This document shows, one piece after another, positions 24,926-34,821 of a DNA stretch of 64,000 bases. The stretch is from NCBI GenBank assembly GCA_965248935.1, contig OZ252214.1:4402001-4466000 (forward strand), written 5' to 3'. The DNA is from G032773895 sp965248935. Lineage in GTDB: Bacteria > Pseudomonadota > Gammaproteobacteria > Pseudomonadales > Cellvibrionaceae. Both the position numbers and the translations under genes were made by a program. Below the pieces are notes generated by a model. The model worked only from the letters and a program-made list of their open reading frames with translations, searched no databases and was not told where the DNA came from. Each line of letters starts with the position of its first letter. Within the stretch, counting starts at the first letter, position 1.

Positions 24926-26131
24926 GTGGACCACGATATTGAGCCTAGTGCGCCGGCACCAAAACAGCTAGAAGCCGCCTCCGCTAATGCGGCAAAGGCC
25001 AACCTAATGGGAATGACTCAAGAAAAGCTTGAGTCATTTTTTATTTTAATAGGGGAAAAACGCTTTCGTGCGGTACAGGTATTAAAGTGGGTTCATCAGT
25101 TTGGTATCACTGATTTTCAACAGATGACCAATATCAGCAAGGCTTTGCGCAATAAGCTGGAAGAGGTGGCTGAGGTGCGTGCCCCCGAGATAATCGAGCA
25201 ATGGGATTCCGCAGACGGCACCCGAAAATTTTTAATTGGTGTGTCCGGCGATAACGCTATTGAGACGGTCTTTATTCCAGATGGTGAGAGGGGAACCCTT
25301 TGTGTATCGTCTCAGGTAGGCTGTTCGCTTGATTGTCGCTTTTGCGCTACAGGGAAACAGGGTTTTAACCGAGATTTAACGGCTTCAGAAATTATTGGGC
25401 AGGTTTGGCAGGCGGCCAAGTCGTTTGGTCAATTGGAAGAGGGTGGCCCTAGGAAAATAACCAATGTGGTTATGATGGGCATGGGCGAGCCGCTACTTAA
25501 TTTTGATAACGTTGTCGATTCCATGAACCTTATGATGCACGATAACTGTTATGGAATATCTAAACGTCGCGTTACCTTAAGCACGTCCGGGGTGGTGCCC
25601 GCATTGGATAAGCTTGGAGACTATACCGATGCGTGTTTGGCGATTTCTTTGCACGCGCCTAACGATGAACTTAGAAATGAGTTGGTGCCAATCAATAAAA
25701 AATACCCTATTGCGGTGCTGTTAGCGTCGGCAAAGAGGTATATCGATGGTTTACCCGATGTACGCAGAAAACTCACCATTGAGTATACGTTGATCGACCA
25801 GTTTAACGACAGGCCAGAACATGCACATGAGCTGGCTGAACTACTTAAGGATGTGCCGGTCAAAATTAACCTAATTCCGTTTAATCCGTTTTCGTTATCC
25901 AACTACAAACGGGTCAGTAATAATGCGCTCAGGCGGTTTCAAACCATTTTGATTGAAGCTGGTTATACCACAACGGTCAGGACGACCCGTGGGGATGATA
26001 TTAATGCAGCCTGCGGTCAGTTGGCCGGTCAAGTCAATGATCGTACTAAACGCAGTGCAAGATACAAGCTGGATATGGCAAAGTTAGCCCAGTCTAATGA
26101 TGATGTAATACCGATAAAGATAGTGAATTAA
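24926..26131 (+). CDS. rlmN: Dual-specificity 23S rRNA/tRNA adenine-C2 methyltransferase RlmN
   Basis: Radical-SAM enzyme that methylates A2503 of 23S rRNA and A37 of some tRNAs. The CX3CX2C iron-sulfur motif is CSLDCRFC, followed by ATGKQGFNRDL; further conserved blocks are VMMGMGEPLLN and TTRGDDINAACGQL with the C-terminal Cys that forms the methyl-adduct intermediate. The frame opens at TTG 24908, but GTG 24926 is preceded by GAGG at a good distance, so I chose it (about 401 aa). A long N-terminal Ala-rich leader precedes the usual start of homology. Confidence 0.95.
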   Translation: MDHDIEPSAPAPKQLEAASANAAKANLMGMTQEKLESFFILIGEKRFRAVQVLKWVHQFGITDFQQMTNISKALRNKLEEVAEVRAPEIIEQWDSADGTRKFLIGVSGDNAIETVFIPDGERGTLCVSSQVGCSLDCRFCATGKQGFNRDLTASEIIGQVWQAAKSFGQLEEGGPRKITNVVMMGMGEPLLNFDNVVDSMNLMMHDNCYGISKRRVTLSTSGVVPALDKLGDYTDACLAISLHAPNDELRNELVPINKKYPIAVLLASAKRYIDGLPDVRRKLTIEYTLIDQFNDRPEHAHELAELLKDVPVKINLIPFNPFSLSNYKRVSNNALRRFQTILIEAGYTTTVRTTRGDDINAACGQLAGQVNDRTKRSARYKLDMAKLAQSNDDVIPIKIVN

Positions 26132-26161
26132 AATACGCGCAATGTGTGATTTGGGAGTTGC

Positions 26162-26938
26162 ATGAAAAAGCTGATATGTTTGATGTCCTTGGCAGTATTT
26201 GTCTTTGTTTCTTCGGGGTGCGTAAGTACATCCTCTAGTTCTAATAAAAAGGTGGACCCCTATAAAGCCTCCGAGGCGAATGTAAAGTTAGGTATGGCGT
26301 ATTTGGATAATGGCAATAGGGAAGGTGCGATTAGGTCGTTTGTCAAAGCGTTGGATATTAATAAAAAATCAGCCGGTGGTCACCATGGTATGGGACTGAT
26401 TTATCAATTAAATGGTGAACTTGAGGCGGCTGAAAGGAGTTTTAAACAGGCAATTCGGTCTCCCTCTAAAGCATCAAAATCACCGATTTATTTTTCATAC
26501 GCCCGTTTTTTGTTTGAACAGAAGCAATATACTGAGTCGATAAAAATGTTTGAAGTTGCCAGTTCCGATGTGGCCTTTACAGGTAGAGCCTATGCAACGC
26601 ATTATTTGGGCTTGGTTGCACTTAAGCTGAATAATAAAGCGCGGGCAAAGGGTGCTTTTGAGCAGGCAATAAACCTCAACCCGAAAATTGCAGAGCCGGC
26701 TTTGGAGCTGGCTATTATGGCGTTTGATGTTCAAAATTATGCAGAGTCAAAAAGATACCTTGATCATTTTGTGAAAAGTACAAGGCATACACCAAAAAGT
26801 CTTTGGTTGGGTATTCGAATTGAACGAATATTTGGCAATACGGATAAGGAAGCGAGCTATGCAATAGCGCTGAAAAATTTGCACCCTTATTCAAAGGAAT
26901 ACTTGGATTACAAATCCAACCTTAAGCAACAAAAATAA
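26162..26938 (+). CDS. pilW: Type IV pilus biogenesis/stability lipoprotein PilW (PilF)
   Basis: Outer-membrane TPR lipoprotein that helps assemble the PilQ secretin. 258 aa, signal peptide with lipobox VSSGC (Cys20), then about six TPR helices (LGMAYLDNGNREGAIRSF, YQLNGELEAAERSFKQAI, LGLVALKLNNKARAKGAF). The position between rlmN and rodZ is the standard one in gammaproteobacteria. Confidence 0.9.
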   Translation: MKKLICLMSLAVFVFVSSGCVSTSSSSNKKVDPYKASEANVKLGMAYLDNGNREGAIRSFVKALDINKKSAGGHHGMGLIYQLNGELEAAERSFKQAIRSPSKASKSPIYFSYARFLFEQKQYTESIKMFEVASSDVAFTGRAYATHYLGLVALKLNNKARAKGAFEQAINLNPKIAEPALELAIMAFDVQNYAESKRYLDHFVKSTRHTPKSLWLGIRIERIFGNTDKEASYAIALKNLHPYSKEYLDYKSNLKQQK

Positions 26939-26954
26939 AAATCTAGGTCATCTC

Positions 26955-27866
26955 ATGACGCACGAAGTTTTACCAAATGATCCACTCTTGGAACTTTTAG
27001 AGCAGTGTTTAGTTCAGTCAAAACCGGGTCGCTATCTTAAAAACCTGCGGGAATCCCAGGGGCTAACACTTGAGAGTGTGGCTCAGGAGACCCTTATCCC
27101 CATAAAAAAATTACAGAGTTTGGAGGAAGACGATTACTCTGAGTTGAGTGGGGATGCGTATATTGTGGCTTATATTCGCAAGTACGGTCGAATTTTAGCT
27201 GTGGATACTGACCCTATTGTGAGTGCCTTTCGGTCTACGCAAGAGGTTTATGAACACCAAAACCCCAGTGAAGAGAGCACGGAGGCGAGCACTTCTTCCC
27301 GTCCTTCTTTGGGAATGCAATTTTCTGCAATTTTTGAGGTTATCCCGGTTAAGTGGATGTTTGCTGGTTTGCTGCTTATTTGGTTGGTTGTGGCTTTTTT
27401 GCTTGGTGGCGATGAGAAAACCCTTGAGGGTGATATAGAGGAAGTCGTTGTGAGTGATGTCATGGTGGATGGCGACACTGAAGTTGAAGGAAGTGAGCTT
27501 GAGGAGGGCGCGATTGTTGAAGAGCCTGTAGAGCAACAGCTTGAAGCGGTGGTACTGCCAGGCTCCAATATGTCTGAAGTTGACGTTATTGAAGAGCCTG
27601 TAGATGGGTCTTTTCCGAAATCGACACAGAAAAGCCTAGTGATAAGCTTTTATGGTGATAGCTGGGTTGCGGTAAAAGACGTAAAAGGTCAGCAATTAAT
27701 TGCGCAACTGAAGCGCAAAGGGGATAATCTGCAACTTTTTGGGGAAGCGCCGTTTTCGGTTATGTTAGGTGACGCTCGCTCGGTAGAGCTTGTCTTTGAT
27801 GGCGTGGTTGTAGATACTACGCCGCCGTCTAACCGCCGCACGTTGCGCCTCCAAGTCGGGGAGTAG
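26955..27866 (+). CDS. rodZ: Cytoskeleton/cell-shape protein RodZ
   Basis: Links MreB to the membrane and peptidoglycan machinery. 303 aa: N-terminal HTH_25 domain (YLKNLRESQGLTLESVAQET), acidic linker, one transmembrane segment (WMFAGLLLIWLVVAFLL, about residues 134-150), a very acidic periplasmic linker, then the DUF4115 domain (SFYGDSWVAVKDVKGQQL) at the C-terminus. Spaced 16 bases after pilW. Confidence 0.93.
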   Translation: MTHEVLPNDPLLELLEQCLVQSKPGRYLKNLRESQGLTLESVAQETLIPIKKLQSLEEDDYSELSGDAYIVAYIRKYGRILAVDTDPIVSAFRSTQEVYEHQNPSEESTEASTSSRPSLGMQFSAIFEVIPVKWMFAGLLLIWLVVAFLLGGDEKTLEGDIEEVVVSDVMVDGDTEVEGSELEEGAIVEEPVEQQLEAVVLPGSNMSEVDVIEEPVDGSFPKSTQKSLVISFYGDSWVAVKDVKGQQLIAQLKRKGDNLQLFGEAPFSVMLGDARSVELVFDGVVVDTTPPSNRRTLRLQVGE

Positions 27867-27926
27867 TTCCCAGGGTAAGGTATCCCCCAGATAGAAAGGG
27901 GCATTCCCGTAATTGCAGGTTGTAGT

Positions 27927-29038
27927 ATGTTCTTTGAGTCACCTATCAAACGTAGAAAATCCCGTCAGATCATGGTAGGAAATGTAGCTGTCGGTGGCGA
28001 TGCCCCGATTAGCGTACAAAGTATGACCAATACCGAAACAACGGATGTGGACGCGACGGTCAGCCAAATTCGTAATATTCAGGATGCGGGCGCAGATATT
28101 ATTCGGGTATCGGTCCCGTCATTGGATGCCGCTGAAGCCTTTGGGGCAATTCGCAAGCAGGTGGATGTTCCCCTGGTGGCAGATATTCATTTTGATTATC
28201 GTATTGCGCTTAGGGTGGCGGACTTAGGTGTAGACTGTTTGCGTATTAACCCTGGCAATATTGGCCGAGAAAAGCGCATTGTTGCGGTTGTGGATAAGGC
28301 GCGTGACCTGGGCATTCCACTTAGAATAGGTGTGAATGGGGGCTCATTAGAGAAAGATATACAAAAAAAATACGGTGAGCCAACACCGGATGCTATCGTT
28401 GAATCTGCACTGAGGCATGTGGATATTCTCGATAAGCTTGATTTTCAAAACTTTAAGGTGAGTGTCAAGGCTTCGGATGTATTTATGGCTGTGGCGGCTT
28501 ACCGTAAACTGGCCACGCAAATTGAACAACCTTTGCATTTGGGGATTACCGAAGCCGGTGGCTTGCGTTCAGGTACGGTTAAATCGTCTGTTGGTTTGGG
28601 GATGCTGTTAATGGACGGTATTGGGGATACCATCCGTATTTCTCTCGCCGCAGACCAGTGGAAGAAATTAAAGTCGGCTGGGATATTCTTAAAAGCCTCA
28701 AACTTCGCAATAAAGGCATTAATTTTATTGCCTGCCCAAGTTGTTCGCGCCAAAACTTCGATGTAATCAAAACGATGAATGAGCTTGAAGCGCGTCTGGA
28801 TGATGTGAAAACACCTATGGACGTGGCAGTGATCGGGTGTGTTGTGAATGGCCCTGGTGAAGCGAAAGAAGCGGATGTGGGCTTGGCGGGAGGAACGCCT
28901 CGCAACCTGGTTTATGTCGATGGTGAGCCTAGCGATAAGTTTGGACAAGAAAACCTAGTGGACGACCTGGAAAAGCTTATTCGCAACAAGGCGAAGGCGA
29001 AACAGGTAGAACAAGAAAATTTAATCGCCAAAGCTTAA
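27927..29038 (+). pseudogene. ispG: IspG (GcpE), 4-hydroxy-3-methylbut-2-enyl diphosphate synthase, with 1-base frameshift
   Basis: [4Fe-4S] enzyme of the MEP isoprenoid pathway. The N-terminal TIM-barrel (27927 to about 28655; VGGDAPISVQSMTNTETTDV, LRIGVNGGSLEKD) and the C-terminal cluster domain (CPSCSRQNFDV, IGCVVNGPGEA with the three Cys ligands and Glu) lie in different frames. The switch falls at about 28651-28660, where CAGACCAGTGG would read in frame if one C were added (AADPVEEIK). All motifs are otherwise intact. MEP-pathway ispG is usually essential, so a sequencing/assembly error, or a very recent mutation, is likelier than true decay. Confidence 0.93.
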
Positions 29039-29065
29039 GGCTCTGGTGTGAATGGACCATAAACG

Positions 29066-30334
29066 TTGAAACAGATACAAGCAATTAAAGGTATGAACGA
29101 CCTGCTGCCGTCGGAGTCCCCGCTGTGGCAGTATCTAGAATGTACGGTATCAGAAACCCTTCTGGACTATGGCTATCAGGAAATTCGGTTTCCAGTTGCC
29201 GAGCAAACAGACCTCTTTAAGCGATCTATCGGTGAAGTGACTGATATTGTGGAAAAGGAAATGTATACGTTTGATGACCGCAACGGGGAGAGCATTACGC
29301 TGAGGCCAGAGGGGACTGCAAGCTGTGTGCGTGCCTGCCAGCAAAACCAACTTCTGTATAACCGGGGTAATTTAATTCAAAAGCTCTGGTATATGGGGCC
29401 GATGTTTCGCTACGAGAAACCGCAAAAAGGGCGCTACAGGCAATTTCACCAAATTGGTGTTGAAACCTATGGCATTGCCTCGCCGGATGTCGATGCAGAG
29501 CTTATTTTGATCACGGCAAATTTGTGGAAAACATTGGGCTTATCACCGCACGTTAGGTTGCAGTTAAATAGTTTGGGTTTAGCGGAAGCACGAGCACAGT
29601 ATCGGGATGCCTTGGTGCATTATTTGGGCGAACATAAAGAGCGTTTGGACGAAGACAGCAAGCGTAGGTTAACGTCCAACCCACTGAGAATACTCGATAG
29701 CAAAAACACTCAAACCCAGGTAATACTTGATTCCGCTCCCGTATTAACGGATTACTTGGACGGCGAGTCCAAAACCCATTTTGCCCAGTTAACCTCCTAT
29801 TTGGATACGCTTGGCATTGAGTACGAAATCAATACCCGCTTGGTTCGAGGTCTGGATTACTACAATCGTACTGTATTCGAATGGGTAACGGACGAACTCG
29901 GCGCTCAGGGAACCGTGTGTGCCGGCGGACGTTATGATACTTTGGTTGAACAACTGGGTGGCAAACCGACTGCCGCCGTTGGGTTTGCAATGGGAATAGA
30001 ACGATTGATTCTGCTTCTTCAAGCTGTCAATGTGATTCCCGAGGATATTTCAACCGTCGTTGATGTCTACCTTGTCGTTGCGAGCGATGTGGCAAAAGCA
30101 TTTAAGTTTGCCGAATATGTTCGTGAGTCGGTTCCCGGCATTCGCTTGCAAATGCATTGCGGTGGCGGAAGCTTTAAAAGTCAAATGAAAAAAGCGGATA
30201 AAAGTGGCGCTTCAGTTGCTCTAATATTTGGAGAAAATGAAGCGGCTAATGGGGAAATTGTCGTTAAAAATTTGCGCAACGATGAGCCTCAGAAAACCAT
30301 AAAACAAAATAAAATTGCGCAAATACTAGTATAG
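29066..30334 (+). CDS. hisS: Histidyl-tRNA synthetase
   Basis: Class II synthetase charging tRNA-His. 422 aa. Motif 2-type stretch FRYEKPQKGRYRQFHQIGVE, the HisA/HisB signatures LVRGLDYYNRTVFEWV and GGRYDTLVEQLGG, and motif 3 AVGFAMGIERL are all present. The C-terminal anticodon-binding domain follows. Starts at TTG 29066, whose N-terminus (MKQIQAIKGMNDLLP) is standard. In the cluster between ispG and yfgM. Confidence 0.97.
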   Translation: MKQIQAIKGMNDLLPSESPLWQYLECTVSETLLDYGYQEIRFPVAEQTDLFKRSIGEVTDIVEKEMYTFDDRNGESITLRPEGTASCVRACQQNQLLYNRGNLIQKLWYMGPMFRYEKPQKGRYRQFHQIGVETYGIASPDVDAELILITANLWKTLGLSPHVRLQLNSLGLAEARAQYRDALVHYLGEHKERLDEDSKRRLTSNPLRILDSKNTQTQVILDSAPVLTDYLDGESKTHFAQLTSYLDTLGIEYEINTRLVRGLDYYNRTVFEWVTDELGAQGTVCAGGRYDTLVEQLGGKPTAAVGFAMGIERLILLLQAVNVIPEDISTVVDVYLVVASDVAKAFKFAEYVRESVPGIRLQMHCGGGSFKSQMKKADKSGASVALIFGENEAANGEIVVKNLRNDEPQKTIKQNKIAQILV

Positions 30335-30343
30335 GAGTCCCTC

Positions 30344-31165
30344 GTGGCAGATCATCTAACAGAAGAAGAACAAATTGAAGCGATTAAGCGATGGTGGCAT
30401 GAAAACTGGAAATCCATTGTATTTCCGGTCTTTGCTGCGGCTGCGATATATCTTGGCTGGAATTGGTATCAAGCTGATCAAGCGAGAAAAGCATCCGAGG
30501 GTTCCGCGAAATACGAGGTCCTCCTGCAAACGATGGATTTGCAGCCGGGACAGAAGTTGAGTGATGAGGATAAGACGACTGTACGAACTACGGCTAACGA
30601 AATAATCAGCGAGTATGGCAGCTCTTCCTACGCGGACTTTTCAAAAATGATACTGGCCAAGCTGGCGGTTGATGACAATAAACTCGATGAAGCGGCGTCA
30701 TTGCTCAAAGAGGTGAGTTCCGCCGGTGCAAATGACAGTACAGCGGTACTGGCAAGAGCGAGATTGGCCAAAGTCTATTACGCCCAAGGGAAGTTAGACG
30801 ATGCACTTGGCTTAGCTTCCGCTCCTGTTTCTGAAGCTTACAAAGCGCTTTACGCCGAGGTTCGCGGTGATATTTTTGTTGCAAAAGGCAATAAACGAAA
30901 AGCGAATGAAGCGTTTCAAGTCGCTTTGGCTTCTCTGCCGCCACAGCAATTTACCCGACGAAATATCATTCAATTTAAGTTGGATGCCACTCAGGTTGCG
31001 AAGGAACAGGTTGCGAAGGAAAGCGAAGCGCCTTCCGTCGTGACAGGTGATACCACAAATGCTGTGGAGGCCGCAGAAGTAACAACCACAGAAGTAACAA
31101 CAGCGGAAGTGGTGACAACAGAAGTGGCAAGCGATACAGCAAATAATGTGGAGACGGCTGAATGA
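30344..31165 (+). CDS. yfgM: YfgM-type ancillary SecYEG translocon / BamB-linked TPR protein
   Basis: 273 aa. Single N-terminal transmembrane segment (IVFPVFAAAAIYLGWNWY) with a large periplasmic TPR-like region (ILAKLAVDDNKLDEAASLL, LARVYYAQGKLDDAL-like). YfgM partners with PpiD at the Sec translocon. Starts at GTG 30344 after an AGGAG site. The C-terminus carries a Thr/Val/Glu repeat tail (TTEVTTAEVVTTEV) not usual in the family. Overlaps bamB by 4 bases. Confidence 0.88.
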   Translation: MADHLTEEEQIEAIKRWWHENWKSIVFPVFAAAAIYLGWNWYQADQARKASEGSAKYEVLLQTMDLQPGQKLSDEDKTTVRTTANEIISEYGSSSYADFSKMILAKLAVDDNKLDEAASLLKEVSSAGANDSTAVLARARLAKVYYAQGKLDDALGLASAPVSEAYKALYAEVRGDIFVAKGNKRKANEAFQVALASLPPQQFTRRNIIQFKLDATQVAKEQVAKESEAPSVVTGDTTNAVEAAEVTTTEVTTAEVVTTEVASDTANNVETAE

Positions 31166-32325
31166 GGCGACTGTTAGTTGTAATACTCGCTGGCTTTTTA
31201 GTTATAGGCTTAGTTATAGGCTGCGCGACTAAGGATAAAAAAGACAGTGCTATGAAGTCTGCGAAGTTGGTTAAGTTTAAAACCTCCGCAAAGCTAAAAA
31301 GAGTGTGGAGCAAGAGTGCTGGCACAGGGCAGGATAAACGCTACTCCCGCTTTGTTCCAGCGGTTACCTCTGAGCGTATTTATGTGAGTGATGTTGAAGG
31401 TAAAGTCTTTGCCTTTAATGCCAAAACAGGAAAAAGCATTTGGAAAGTTAAGCTGGATACAGATGTCTCTGCGGGTGTATCCGTTGAGGGTGATCAAGTT
31501 TATCTAGGGACATACAACGGCAATGTTATTGCGCTAAATGCACATGATGGAAGCCGTTTGTGGGAAGCAAAAGCCAGCAGTGAGGTTATGGCTGTGCCCG
31601 TTTCGAATGGCTCTGTTGTGGTGGCGCAATCCATTGATGGACAGGTATTTGGCTTTGATGCCCAGTCGGGAGAAAAGAAATGGTCCTTTGACCATGTTGT
31701 TCCGGTATTAACACTGAGAGGTGCTGCAACGCCTATATTTGTTTCCGATTTGGTTATTTTGCCTTTTGAAAATGGGCAATTGGTTGCTCTAAAAGCCTTA
31801 GAAGGTTCCTCTGTTTGGGAAGCTAGAGTGGGTCAGCCCAAAGGCGCTACCGAGCTTGAGCGTATTATTGATGTCGATTCGTCTCCGCTAGTGGTTGGCG
31901 ATACACTCTATGCAGCTACGTTTCAGGGTAGCATTGCGGCATTTTCCGCTAGCGAAGGGCGACCGCTGTGGAAAAACCCCGTATCCAGCTACCAAGACTT
32001 GGCTTATAGCCAGAGCAAATTATTTGTCAGCGAAGAGGACTCGGCTGTCGTTGCGTTTAATTCAATATCCGGTGATAAGGTTTGGGAAAACGAGCTATTG
32101 CACCGAAGAGACATTAACGCGCCTGCAATCATTGGTGATTATGTTGCCGTTATTGACAAGAAGGGCTACCTTCACTTGCTCAAACAAGACGACGGTGAGT
32201 TTGCCTATCGTTTTAAACCCTTAGGTAATCGGTTCCGTTCCCCTATGGTTAGCATGAACGCCATGCTGTATGTGCTGGCGGATAATGGCAGGCTTTCTGC
32301 CTATAAGCTTAAGCCGCGCAAATAA
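31162..32325 (+). CDS. bamB: Outer-membrane assembly lipoprotein BamB
   Basis: 387 aa lipoprotein of the BAM complex. Signal peptide with lipobox GLVIGC, then an eight-bladed PQQ-type propeller: repeated phrases such as KVFAFNAKTGKSIWKVKL, NVIALNAHDGSRLWEAK and VFGFDAQSGEKKW. It overlaps yfgM by ATGA, the standard arrangement. Confidence 0.95.
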   Translation: MRRLLVVILAGFLVIGLVIGCATKDKKDSAMKSAKLVKFKTSAKLKRVWSKSAGTGQDKRYSRFVPAVTSERIYVSDVEGKVFAFNAKTGKSIWKVKLDTDVSAGVSVEGDQVYLGTYNGNVIALNAHDGSRLWEAKASSEVMAVPVSNGSVVVAQSIDGQVFGFDAQSGEKKWSFDHVVPVLTLRGAATPIFVSDLVILPFENGQLVALKALEGSSVWEARVGQPKGATELERIIDVDSSPLVVGDTLYAATFQGSIAAFSASEGRPLWKNPVSSYQDLAYSQSKLFVSEEDSAVVAFNSISGDKVWENELLHRRDINAPAIIGDYVAVIDKKGYLHLLKQDDGEFAYRFKPLGNRFRSPMVSMNAMLYVLADNGRLSAYKLKPRK

Positions 32326-32363
32326 CGGCTCGAATATTCTTTAGTCATTAGGCTAAGCTGGCT

Positions 32364-32460
32364 ACTTAGGTTAGCACTTAGGTTAGCACTTAGGTTAGCA
32401 CTTAGGTTAGCACTTAGGTTAGCACTTAGGTTAGCACTTAGGTTTAGCACTTAGGTTAAT
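32364..32460 (+). repeat. 12-bp tandem repeat between bamB and der
   Basis: About eight copies of ACTTAGGTTAGC; the seventh has an extra T and the last is partial. Non-coding. Likely variable in copy number by slippage. Confidence 0.95.
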
Positions 32461-32542
32461 CACTTTACAGTTGCCCCCTTACTTATAAAATAAGGGGTGC
32501 GACTCCTTAAATACACTTGCACTATTATTTTTAGAGTTTCCA

Positions 32543-33940
32543 ATGATTCCAACAATTGCCTTGGTTGGCCGACCAAACGTCGGGAAATCCACTTTATTTA
32601 ATCGCTTAACCCGTACACGCGACGCCTTGGTTGCCAATTACTCTGGTCTCACTCGTGACCGTAAGTACGGCGATGCGGTTGTTAATGGAAAACGATTTAT
32701 TGTTATCGATACAGGTGGAATAAGTGGCGATGAAGAGGGCATAGACAGCCTAATGGCTGGGCAGTCGCTATTGGCCATCCAAGAGGCCGATATTGTTATT
32801 TTTATCGTGGACGCCCGTGATGGAATCACATCATCCGACCAGCATATTTCCGACCACCTGCGCGCACTGAACAAACCTGTTTATCTTGTTGCCAATAAAA
32901 TTGATGGTATTAATGCCGATGTTGCCACCGCCGCTTTTTATGAGCTGGGTTTAGGTGAAGTACACGGTATTGCGGCTGCCCATGGACGCGGCGTAAGTGC
33001 CTTTATGGATAAGGTATTAAATAGCGTCGAAAAAGAAGAGGATGCCTCCGAAGAGAATGAGGCTGCGGGGATTAAAATGGCGATTGTAGGGCGCCCCAAT
33101 GTGGGCAAATCTACCCTGGTCAATAGAATGCTTGGAGAAGACCGGGTTGTTGTCTTTGATATGCCAGGGACAACTCGTGATAGTGTGTATATTCATTACG
33201 AGCGCGACGGCGAAGCTTACACCATTATTGATACCGCAGGCGTGAGACGGCGGAAAAATATTAAACTAACGGTGGAGAAATTTTCGATTATCAAAACACT
33301 TCAAGCCGTAGACGATGCCAATGTTGTTATCTTATTAATGGATGCCTCAGAGGGGCTTGTCGATCAAGACCTTCACCTGTTAGGGCATATTATTGAAGCG
33401 GGCAGGGCAATTGTTATTGCCTTAAATAAGTGGGACGGGTTGGAGGAAGACCACAAAAAATATATTAAAGTAGAGCTGGAAAGACGTCTACAGTTTGTGG
33501 ATTTTGCCGACTTACATTTTATCTCTGCACTGCATGGCACAGGTGTGGGTCACTTATATCAATCCGTACAAAAAGCCTATAGTGCCGCGACAGAAAAACA
33601 CTCCACCCATTATCTCACCCAGCTTTTAGAGTTGGCGGTTACCCGTCACCAACCGCCCTTAGTGCGAGGGCGGCGCATTAAATTACGCTATGCGCATTCT
33701 GGCGGACATAATCCACCTATTGTGGTTATCCATGGCTCTCAGACCAAAGAAGTGCCTAACCACTATATTAAATATTTGGAAAAATTCTTTCGCAGAGAGT
33801 TGGGCTTACACGGCACTCCGGTACGCATTGAGTTTAAATCTGGCGACAACCCTTTTTCTGGAAGAAAAAATAAATTGACCCAGCGTCAAGTGACTAAAAA
33901 ACGTCGCATGATGAAGCATGTTAAGAAAAAGAAAAAATAG
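32543..33940 (+). CDS. der: Ribosome-associated GTPase Der (EngA)
   Basis: 465 aa, tandem GTPase domains for 50S subunit maturation. The two P-loops GRPNVGKST are at about 9-17 and 185-193. DTGG and DTAG switch motifs and NKID / NKWD specificity motifs follow in each. A C-terminal KH-like domain and a Lys/Arg-rich tail complete it. End of the conserved cluster. Confidence 0.97.
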   Translation: MIPTIALVGRPNVGKSTLFNRLTRTRDALVANYSGLTRDRKYGDAVVNGKRFIVIDTGGISGDEEGIDSLMAGQSLLAIQEADIVIFIVDARDGITSSDQHISDHLRALNKPVYLVANKIDGINADVATAAFYELGLGEVHGIAAAHGRGVSAFMDKVLNSVEKEEDASEENEAAGIKMAIVGRPNVGKSTLVNRMLGEDRVVVFDMPGTTRDSVYIHYERDGEAYTIIDTAGVRRRKNIKLTVEKFSIIKTLQAVDDANVVILLMDASEGLVDQDLHLLGHIIEAGRAIVIALNKWDGLEEDHKKYIKVELERRLQFVDFADLHFISALHGTGVGHLYQSVQKAYSAATEKHSTHYLTQLLELAVTRHQPPLVRGRRIKLRYAHSGGHNPPIVVIHGSQTKEVPNHYIKYLEKFFRRELGLHGTPVRIEFKSGDNPFSGRKNKLTQRQVTKKRRMMKHVKKKKK

Positions 33941-33982
33941 CACCTGATTTTATCGAAAGGATAATATTTCCGCCATAAACTG

Positions 33983-34783
33983 ATGAATGATGCTTACTAC
34001 TATATTGCTAAAATAGGCTGGGAAATTGCCTCTCCTTCCGGGGTTTTTTCGCTCTCCCTTCTTGCGCTAATGTTGCTTATTGTCTTCAATAAGGTTCGCG
34101 TAGCGAAATATTTAGCCTACCTAATACTGCCTTTTTTTAGCATAATATGCTTTTTGCCGCTCGGTGAATGGTTGTTTTATTCTTTAGAAAAACACTATCC
34201 GCCCAATAGCTTGCTGCCGAAAAGAGTCGATGGAATCATCGTGCTTGGTGGCAGTGCTGTGACAGCCTCTTCAAAAGCGTGGCAGCAGCCCCAAGTGCGT
34301 GCATCCGCTGAAAGAGAATTAACCTTTATGGCTTTGTCTAGAACCTACCCGAATGCAAAATTAGTCTTTTCCGGCGGCTCGCCCTGGATGAATGGCACAA
34401 CGGAGTCAGAAGTTGCAGACAAAATATTTAAACAGCAGGGAATAGCAACGAGTAGAATTACCTACGAGACTCGCTCTCGAAATACCCGCGAAAATGCAGC
34501 CCTTTCAAAAGAAATGGTTTCACCTATAGCAAGTGAAACCTGGTTGCTGATAACCTCGGCATTTCATATGCCCAGGGCGCAAGGTATTTTTTGTGAGCAA
34601 GGTTGGGCAACAGTTCCAGTGCCAGTAGACTACCAAACCGACGCCAATAATCTTTTCAGAATTCAATGGAAGTTAAGTGTTAATTTAAGAGTATTGGAAT
34701 TCGCCTTAAGAGAATGGCTAGGTTTAATTGTTCACTACTTGTTGAGTTCGAGCGATACTTTAATTCCTAAACCCTGTAATTAA
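33983..34783 (+). CDS. YdcF/ElyC-type (DUF218) envelope protein
   Basis: 266 aa. Two N-terminal transmembrane segments (SLLALMLLIVFNKV and YLAYLILPFFSIICFLP), then the DUF218 domain with VDGIIVLGGSAVT, LVFSGGSPW, TRENAALSKE and LLITSAFHMPRAQGIF. ElyC acts in envelope biogenesis in Escherichia coli; the enzymatic role of the domain is not settled. Follows der by about 40 bases and may be co-transcribed. Confidence 0.8.
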   Translation: MNDAYYYIAKIGWEIASPSGVFSLSLLALMLLIVFNKVRVAKYLAYLILPFFSIICFLPLGEWLFYSLEKHYPPNSLLPKRVDGIIVLGGSAVTASSKAWQQPQVRASAERELTFMALSRTYPNAKLVFSGGSPWMNGTTESEVADKIFKQQGIATSRITYETRSRNTRENAALSKEMVSPIASETWLLITSAFHMPRAQGIFCEQGWATVPVPVDYQTDANNLFRIQWKLSVNLRVLEFALREWLGLIVHYLLSSSDTLIPKPCN

Positions 34784-34821
34784 CCCTGTAATGACTAAAT
34801 TCTGTGGCGGTCCAATATTAA

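Noticed and set aside
28640..28670. Programmed frameshift in ispG
   Set aside because: No slippery heptamer or downstream pseudoknot seen, and the family is not known to use recoding; error or mutation is simpler.
32364..32460. CRISPR array
   Set aside because: Units are 12 bp and directly abutting, with no spacers or cas genes.
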